Part shown: positions 59,568-64,000 of the stretch, in pieces
How the letters are laid out: each line of letters starts with the position of its first letter
Position numbering within the stretch: position 1 is the first letter of the stretch
From: DASXVX01 sp036504075
GTDB taxonomy: Bacteria; Bacillota; Sulfobacillia; Symbiobacteriales; Symbiobacteriaceae
Direction: 5' to 3'
Assembly (NCBI GenBank): GCA_036504075.1
Contig: DASXVX010000094.1
Coordinates: 4,598 to 68,597 of the forward strand
DNA length: 64,000 nt
Notes under the pieces: model-generated
What the model saw: only the letters and a program-made list of their open reading frames with translations
Told to the model about the DNA's origin: nothing
The model's database searches: none
Made by a program: the position numbers and the translations under genes

Positions 59568-60764
59568 CTATTGTCCATTCCGTTCCTTATCCCGCTGTAG
59601 AATGACCTTGAGGAGGTTCTTGAAAGAAGGGTCGACGAAACGCCAGAGTGCGTACTCGGCTCCCTTCTTTGTCGTCTCGACTCTGGAGACGATGTTAAAC
59701 TTGTTCTGAAGCTCTCCCATCTGATAGGTGTAGTTAGAGGATTCCACCTTTCGACCTATCAACTCAGAGAGTGTTGCAGAGAGCTCCTCTGTAGAAACGA
59801 TCTCACTGGGGATCAGCGCCATGGCAAAAAGAATCTGCTTCCGCCATCGAACGTCGCCCGTTTTCTCGATCGCGCTCATCCATTTTTGGTAGTGTTGCCC
59901 ATATCGAGTTTCCAGCAACTCCTCCAAGGCCCTATCAACCATGGCAGCAGAGATCTCTTCGACTCCTGCGGCAAGGGCATGCAGCGCCGCAGACAGGCAA
60001 AGTGAATGAACCACGGACGGGGCTCCACCACTAAGGTGCGCGATTCGATCAGTCAAGTCCTTGCTGATCAGGAGTTCGCACTTATTCATGCCTTCTTTTA
60101 CGATGTATGCGGACTCCTCGTGGTTCATGGGCTCAACTAAAACCTCCTGAACAACGCGTTGAATGCCAGGGTCATACTTAACCAGCTCGGACGGTTCATG
60201 CACCGTGCCTATTAGGGCTAGTCGAATATTGTAAAGCCGTTTGTTGACCAGGCTCTTTGCGAACTCGGCTACCGCCTCTTTAAAGCTATCAGATGCCTTA
60301 TGGAGTTCATCAATGATGATGATCCGGCGCCGCTCATCCATCAACTCAAGAACCCGGTCTTCCGTTGGGGATGAAACCAGTAGCTCCTCTTGAGTCTGCT
60401 GCTTGGCACTGGCCTTGGCCGTAAGGAATGAGAAGAGAGTTGCTCCGGTCTCTCCGCCGACCTCGCGCATCTGCTTGGTGACGACGTAGCCCTGCTTTTC
60501 TAGGAAACGCTTGAAGAAGTCTGCGAAGTCCTTCTGGCCCCCGGCAGGAAAATAGAATTCCTCCCATTCAGTTTCATCTTCCTGAGCGATTTTTAGCATA
60601 GTGCTGGTCTTGCCAACACCGAAATCACCGTAAATGATGGGAGTACCGTGAATCATGAACGCACTTCGAATCTTGGCCTCGGCCTTTTTTCGCGGAGCGT
60701 AAACATTATCTTCCTTCAGGGGTAGGTCTATTGGTGTGAACACGTTCGCCGGATGCAAACCCAT
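59568..60764 (-). CDS. AAA ATPase of the ORC/Cdc6-STAND-like class
   Basis: 398 residues from ATG 60764; AGGTG lies six bases upstream, and a GTG at 60773 is an alternative. Walker A GDFGVGKTSTM (about 46-56), Walker B IIIIDELHKAS, sensor-1 region RLALIGTVHEPSEL, arginine-rich lid LSGGAPSVVHSLCL. The C-terminal 130 residues look like winged-helix repeats (FAMALIPSEIVSTEELSATL). ATP-driven switch or loader; no nuclease or transposase domain is attached. It is the only other intact gene of the accessory island besides the DAC-like protein, on the opposite strand. Composition is less GC-rich than the core genes. Confidence 0.82.
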   Translation of the reverse strand: MGLHPANVFTPIDLPLKEDNVYAPRKKAEAKIRSAFMIHGTPIIYGDFGVGKTSTMLKIAQEDETEWEEFYFPAGGQKDFADFFKRFLEKQGYVVTKQMREVGGETGATLFSFLTAKASAKQQTQEELLVSSPTEDRVLELMDERRRIIIIDELHKASDSFKEAVAEFAKSLVNKRLYNIRLALIGTVHEPSELVKYDPGIQRVVQEVLVEPMNHEESAYIVKEGMNKCELLISKDLTDRIAHLSGGAPSVVHSLCLSAALHALAAGVEEISAAMVDRALEELLETRYGQHYQKWMSAIEKTGDVRWRKQILFAMALIPSEIVSTEELSATLSELIGRKVESSNYTYQMGELQNKFNIVSRVETTKKGAEYALWRFVDPSFKNLLKVILQRDKERNGQ

Positions 60765-61287
60765 GGTCTTCACCTACTGGTTGGGGAGTTCCGCGCATGA
60801 CATGTTTCGGTATGCCTCTGACCAATCCCTTCCGACGATTGCCAACGTCGCAACCTCGATGCTGTGCCATCAGAGATAAAAGGTGCCCAAGTCCCGGAAC
60901 CCCGTTACATCAGATTAGCGCCACCGTTAGTTACGGAAGCAGAGGGAATACGCGCTGCCATGGGCGCTGATTGGAGTTTATCGCCAATCCGAGACCAAGG
61001 CCCCCCGTAGTGGGAATCCCCGGTCTTTTTGCCGTTCGCACTGGTTCGCTGCCTCCCCGTCACCACGCCTGCCGTTTGGCCGCGCGAGCAGACCGTCGAA
61101 GGCGCGCGGGTGCATCTTCCGTGATGCGGCGGATGATTCCTTCACCTTCACGATCACTTTTCAGATACCAGGAAAACAGTCTCATTTAGATTCATGCTCA
61201 TCGACCAGAACTGCTCCCCCTTATCCGAACAAACTCACCCTGAATCCGTTTATGTATGTAGGAAAGTCTGGGGGGAGGGTACCGGTA
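60765..61287. other. Gene-free stretch at the island boundary
   Basis: No supported gene. An inverted repeat GATTGG-N9-CCAATC lies at 60968-60988, and TCTTTTT at 61024-61030 follows a G/C-rich segment and could be part of a weak terminator. GGGGGGAGGG at 61270-61279 is the ribosome site of the next gene. Confidence 0.4.
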
Positions 61288-62526
61288 ATGTGGCGCAACT
61301 TGTCGCGCGTTCACTCGCGGGTGGCGGGAGTCCTGGGGGTCTCACTGCTGCTCGGCGTCGCCCTGATTGGAACGCTTGGCTCCAGCCCGGCACGGGCCGG
61401 CACGGACCCGGAGCCGACGCTCAAGCCGAACATCGTGTTCACCGTGGACCCGGGTCCTGGTCTGCCGGCCGGGTGGACCCCGCCGCCGGCGCCGACCACG
61501 CTGCCGGCGCTCGTCGAAGACGCATTCAACGCGAACCGGCAGACCGACCCGACTGCACCGCAGCACCTGGAGATGCGGGTTATACAGCCGCCCTATGCCG
61601 ACTGGACCAAGGAGTATCCGTGGAATTGGATTTGGGCTCAGATCAACTGTGGGTCGACCGAATACATCGTCTACCATCCTGCCCCGGACCTCGACCTCAT
61701 CCTGCAGGTTTTCCGACGGTCGTACTCGTTCTTTGACGCGGACATGAATCCCGACACCTGCCAGATGGCGTTCGTCCAGGTCATCAAGGAGAGTAAGGCG
61801 CCCACGCCGGACCAGAAAGAGCAGCAGCGGCTGGACAACCTGCTGGATGCAAACATCGGTTACGCCCAACTGGGTGGTCCGAACCATGGCGGGCTACAAT
61901 CCTGCCAGCCCTACGCCCACGAAGGAACGACCGATAACGTCTACGTCTGCTTCAACGCGGGCAGCGCCAGCGAGCGGTTCGACGCGCCCGCTTACCTCGA
62001 CACCCAGGTCAACCGGGTGCGGGTGCCCGTCCGGTTCGTCAGTGAAATGATGCGGGCGAATGTCACCTGGGACGGGGCCACACAGACGGTGACCATTCAT
62101 GTTCCCGCCGCCAGCCACGATGTGGTGCATCCCATTCCGCTGCCCGGCGGCAAATTCGGGGACTGGGTCGTGCCCAATGATTACAGCTTTGATGGCGGCA
62201 AGTGGCGGTTGGAACTACAAACCGTCAGCCAGCCGGAGCGGACCATTGTGCTGACGGTGGGCAAGAACTCGGCGCTGGTCGACGGCCAGGAAGTGCCGCT
62301 GGATGCGCCGCCGGTAATCGTGCCCCCTGGCCGGACCATGGTGCCTGTGCGCTTCATTTCCGAAGTAATGGGCGCCAAAGTCTATTGGATCGGTAACGAC
62401 CCCATTTACCCGGACGTGGTTAGCGGTACACTGGCCGGGCGGTACCAGGTCCACATTTACACGCCTCTGTGGCCGTATTTCGAGTATCCGGACTGGTTCC
62501 TGGAGACCCGAGCGCGGAAGTTTTGA
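61288..62526 (+). CDS. Secreted protein with two copper-amine-oxidase-like stalk domains
   Basis: 412 residues from ATG 61288, eight bases after GGGGGGAGGG; ATG 61252 is upstream of that site. Signal peptide VAGVLGVSLLLGVALIGTLG with ARA cleavage region. Residues about 35-220 have no named family. The C-terminal half has the stalk-domain pattern twice: RVRVPVRFVSEMMRANVTWD with TVTIHV, and ALVDGQEVPLDAPPVIVPPG, RTMVPVRFISEVMGAKVYW. These domains are surface adhesion or assembly modules in high-GC Bacillota. Next gene is 16 bases away. Confidence 0.88.
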   Translation: MWRNLSRVHSRVAGVLGVSLLLGVALIGTLGSSPARAGTDPEPTLKPNIVFTVDPGPGLPAGWTPPPAPTTLPALVEDAFNANRQTDPTAPQHLEMRVIQPPYADWTKEYPWNWIWAQINCGSTEYIVYHPAPDLDLILQVFRRSYSFFDADMNPDTCQMAFVQVIKESKAPTPDQKEQQRLDNLLDANIGYAQLGGPNHGGLQSCQPYAHEGTTDNVYVCFNAGSASERFDAPAYLDTQVNRVRVPVRFVSEMMRANVTWDGATQTVTIHVPAASHDVVHPIPLPGGKFGDWVVPNDYSFDGGKWRLELQTVSQPERTIVLTVGKNSALVDGQEVPLDAPPVIVPPGRTMVPVRFISEVMGAKVYWIGNDPIYPDVVSGTLAGRYQVHIYTPLWPYFEYPDWFLETRARKF

Positions 62527-62541
62527 CGGGGGGATGCGGAC

Positions 62542-64000
62542 ATGAAAAGCAGGGCAAGAATCCGCTCCCGAATAACTTTCACTGCGCTCCTGTTGATGGT
62601 GCTGGCGTCCGCCGTTCCGGCACGCGCTGCCGACTGGTTGACCCGCGGCGGCAGTGTCGAGCGGGCCAACATAGTCGCTGAACCCAGCGGCCAACTCGAC
62701 AGTGACCGGACCCACTGGTGGGAAGGGAATGTCGGCCAGAGCGCGACCCAGCCGGTCATGGTGGGGAATCAGCTTTTCCACCTCGCCGGACTGGGGCTGT
62801 ACCGGCTGACCTGGGCCAGCCCTGGGGCGGTCGCACCGAATTATCAAGTCACGATGACTGCCAATATCAACCTAACGAAGCCCTCCAGCGGTGAGGTTCT
62901 AGTAAGCCACAGTACGCCTACCTACACCCCGACCTCCCGGCGCCTGTACTTCGGTACGGCGTACGGATGGGTCTGGAGCGTCAACGCCGAACAACCCACC
63001 CAATACCGCACCCAGAGACTGGCCGCAGGCTGCCAGATCGTCTCCTCCCCGCTCGTCGTCCGGATGGACAACCGGGACCTGGTGGTGGTAGGCATGAAGC
63101 CGGTTGGCGACGGCTGCACCCTGGACGCCGGGAAGATCTACCTGGTCTGGGGACTCGACGGAATCGGAGCGCAGGGCATGGCTGAATACGACATCGGCGG
63201 CTGGGCCACTCCTTCCGCCGTGCCGGGCGCCACGTCCGACGAAATCATCGTCGGGTCCGACGGGACGGGCTGTGTCGATGGCAACGGCAAAGTCCACAAG
63301 CTGAAAATCACCCCGACCGGGGACCTGGTCAATCCGTACACGCTGATCAAGTCGAGCTGGGGCTCCAACCAAATCTGCGTCCCCAACGGCGTGGCCGACG
63401 GCTTCGCCGAGGCCGGCGGCTACGTCTACTGGGTCGACACCCAGGGCTGGCTCTGGGCGCGCGCCATCGGCGACGGCAGCAAGCACAAGGACTGGCCCGC
63501 CGAACACCTCGACCTCGCCGCCCTGCTCGGCGGCGGCGCCGCCTTCACCAACACCGTCCCCGCCCTGGACCTTGCCGGCGGCATGCTCTACGTTACCCTC
63601 CGCAACTACGTCGCCTCCGGCGAGTCGCTGGACCTCCGGGGCTGCCCGACCGGCGGCACGCCCCCCTGCCCCGGCGCCCCCGGCGCCATCGCCGCCATCA
63701 ACCTCGCCGACGGCTCCCTCGCCTGGAAGAAACGGCTCGACCCCACCCCCACATTCGGCACCTGGGCCGCCGCCAACACCAATCCCCTCATCCTCAAGAC
63801 CGCCGGCGCCGTCGTCTTCAGCGACGTCCACGGCGACGTCCACAGCTTCGCCCTGCACGACGGCCAGCCCCTGGACGTGGTCCCCGACACCGGCGGCGCC
63901 TTTACCCTGCTCCACACCGGCGAAATCCCCAACCAGGCCGCCAACAACTACTCCCAGGAATCCGGCGCCGGCACCGAGCCGATCGTCGCCAGCGGGTCCA
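62542..64000 (+). CDS. Secreted PQQ-like beta-propeller protein, 3' partial
   Basis: ATG 62542 eight bases after GGGGGG; the frame is open to the window end (486 residues seen). Signal peptide RITFTALLLMVLASAVPARA. Repeated blades of the BamB/PQQ type: TPTSRRLYFGTAYGWVWSVN, VSSPLVVRMDNRDLVVVG, WATPSAVPGATSDEIIVGSD, IAAINLADGSLAWKKRLD, AVVFSDVHGDVHSFALHDGQ. Probably an extracellular scaffold or wall protein made with the stalk-domain protein upstream. From about 63380 codons end almost always in C, a bias stronger than in the first third of the gene. Confidence 0.88.
   Translation, partial: MKSRARIRSRITFTALLLMVLASAVPARAADWLTRGGSVERANIVAEPSGQLDSDRTHWWEGNVGQSATQPVMVGNQLFHLAGLGLYRLTWASPGAVAPNYQVTMTANINLTKPSSGEVLVSHSTPTYTPTSRRLYFGTAYGWVWSVNAEQPTQYRTQRLAAGCQIVSSPLVVRMDNRDLVVVGMKPVGDGCTLDAGKIYLVWGLDGIGAQGMAEYDIGGWATPSAVPGATSDEIIVGSDGTGCVDGNGKVHKLKITPTGDLVNPYTLIKSSWGSNQICVPNGVADGFAEAGGYVYWVDTQGWLWARAIGDGSKHKDWPAEHLDLAALLGGGAAFTNTVPALDLAGGMLYVTLRNYVASGESLDLRGCPTGGTPPCPGAPGAIAAINLADGSLAWKKRLDPTPTFGTWAAANTNPLILKTAGAVVFSDVHGDVHSFALHDGQPLDVVPDTGGAFTLLHTGEIPNQAANNYSQESGAGTEPIVASGS

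Overview
The window looks like chromosomal DNA from a high-GC Bacillota (Firmicutes), most like the Symbiobacterium group; that placement is an inference from gene content. The evidence is strong AGGAGG-type ribosome binding sites, frequent GTG/TTG starts, S-layer-homology (SLH) proteins, a split CpsB/Wzz/BY-kinase exopolysaccharide module, a KimA-type potassium importer, a c-di-AMP (ydaO) riboswitch and copper-amine-oxidase-type 'stalk' domain proteins.

Layout. (1) 1-1408: the end of a GNAT acetyltransferase and a GntR/UTRA regulator. (2) 1558-24575: a co-oriented exopolysaccharide (EPS) locus of about 23 kb. It holds a CpsB phosphatase, an SLH protein, Wzz plus BY-kinase, enzymes for UDP-glucose, UDP-glucuronate, UDP-xylose, GDP-mannose and GDP-fucose, a Wzx flippase, six or more glycosyltransferases, a Wzy-like polymerase, two acyltransferase types, a lipoprotein deacetylase and a WbaP-like priming transferase. 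A convergent O-antigen-ligase/TPR protein follows, then a phosphohexomutase and a second SLH protein. (3) 29705-34261: a 40-residue membrane peptide, a small HTH protein, KimA and a divergent KdpD-like kinase without its usual N-terminal half or partner regulator. (4) 34356-37489 (minus): a persulfide/sulfur operon (rhodanese, rhodanese-MBL, TusA-rhodanese, DsrE remnant, TauE exporter) with a CstR-like operator inside its promoter. (5) 38533-50295: a sigma-54-controlled short-chain acyl-CoA / 3-hydroxybutyrate locus. CoA-transferase and thiolase lie on the minus strand, with an enhancer-binding protein between them and a plus-strand operon of SDR, GntP permease, acyl-CoA dehydrogenase, EtfBA-FixCX and MaoC hydratase. 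(6) 50420-55673: a CAP-domain secreted protein behind a c-di-AMP riboswitch, a large secreted protein and an MFS exporter. (7) 55832-60764: an accessory, defence-like island with a 22-bp minisatellite, an internally deleted hsdR, an intact DAC (diadenylate cyclase)-like protein with an altered RHR motif, FRG-like and integrase fragments, and an AAA ATPase. (8) 61288-64000: a stalk-domain secreted protein and a beta-propeller protein that runs off the end.

How it works together. The EPS genes make, flip, polymerise and decorate a heteropolysaccharide, probably containing glucose/glucuronate/xylose and mannose/fucose. The locus at 38.5-50.3 kb can interconvert 3-hydroxybutyrate, acetoacetate and short acyl-CoAs and pass electrons through Etf-FixCX to quinone. 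Cyclic di-AMP is a possible shared theme: the riboswitch, KimA, the KdpD-like kinase and a DAC-derived protein lie within about 28 kb. A functional link among them is inference.
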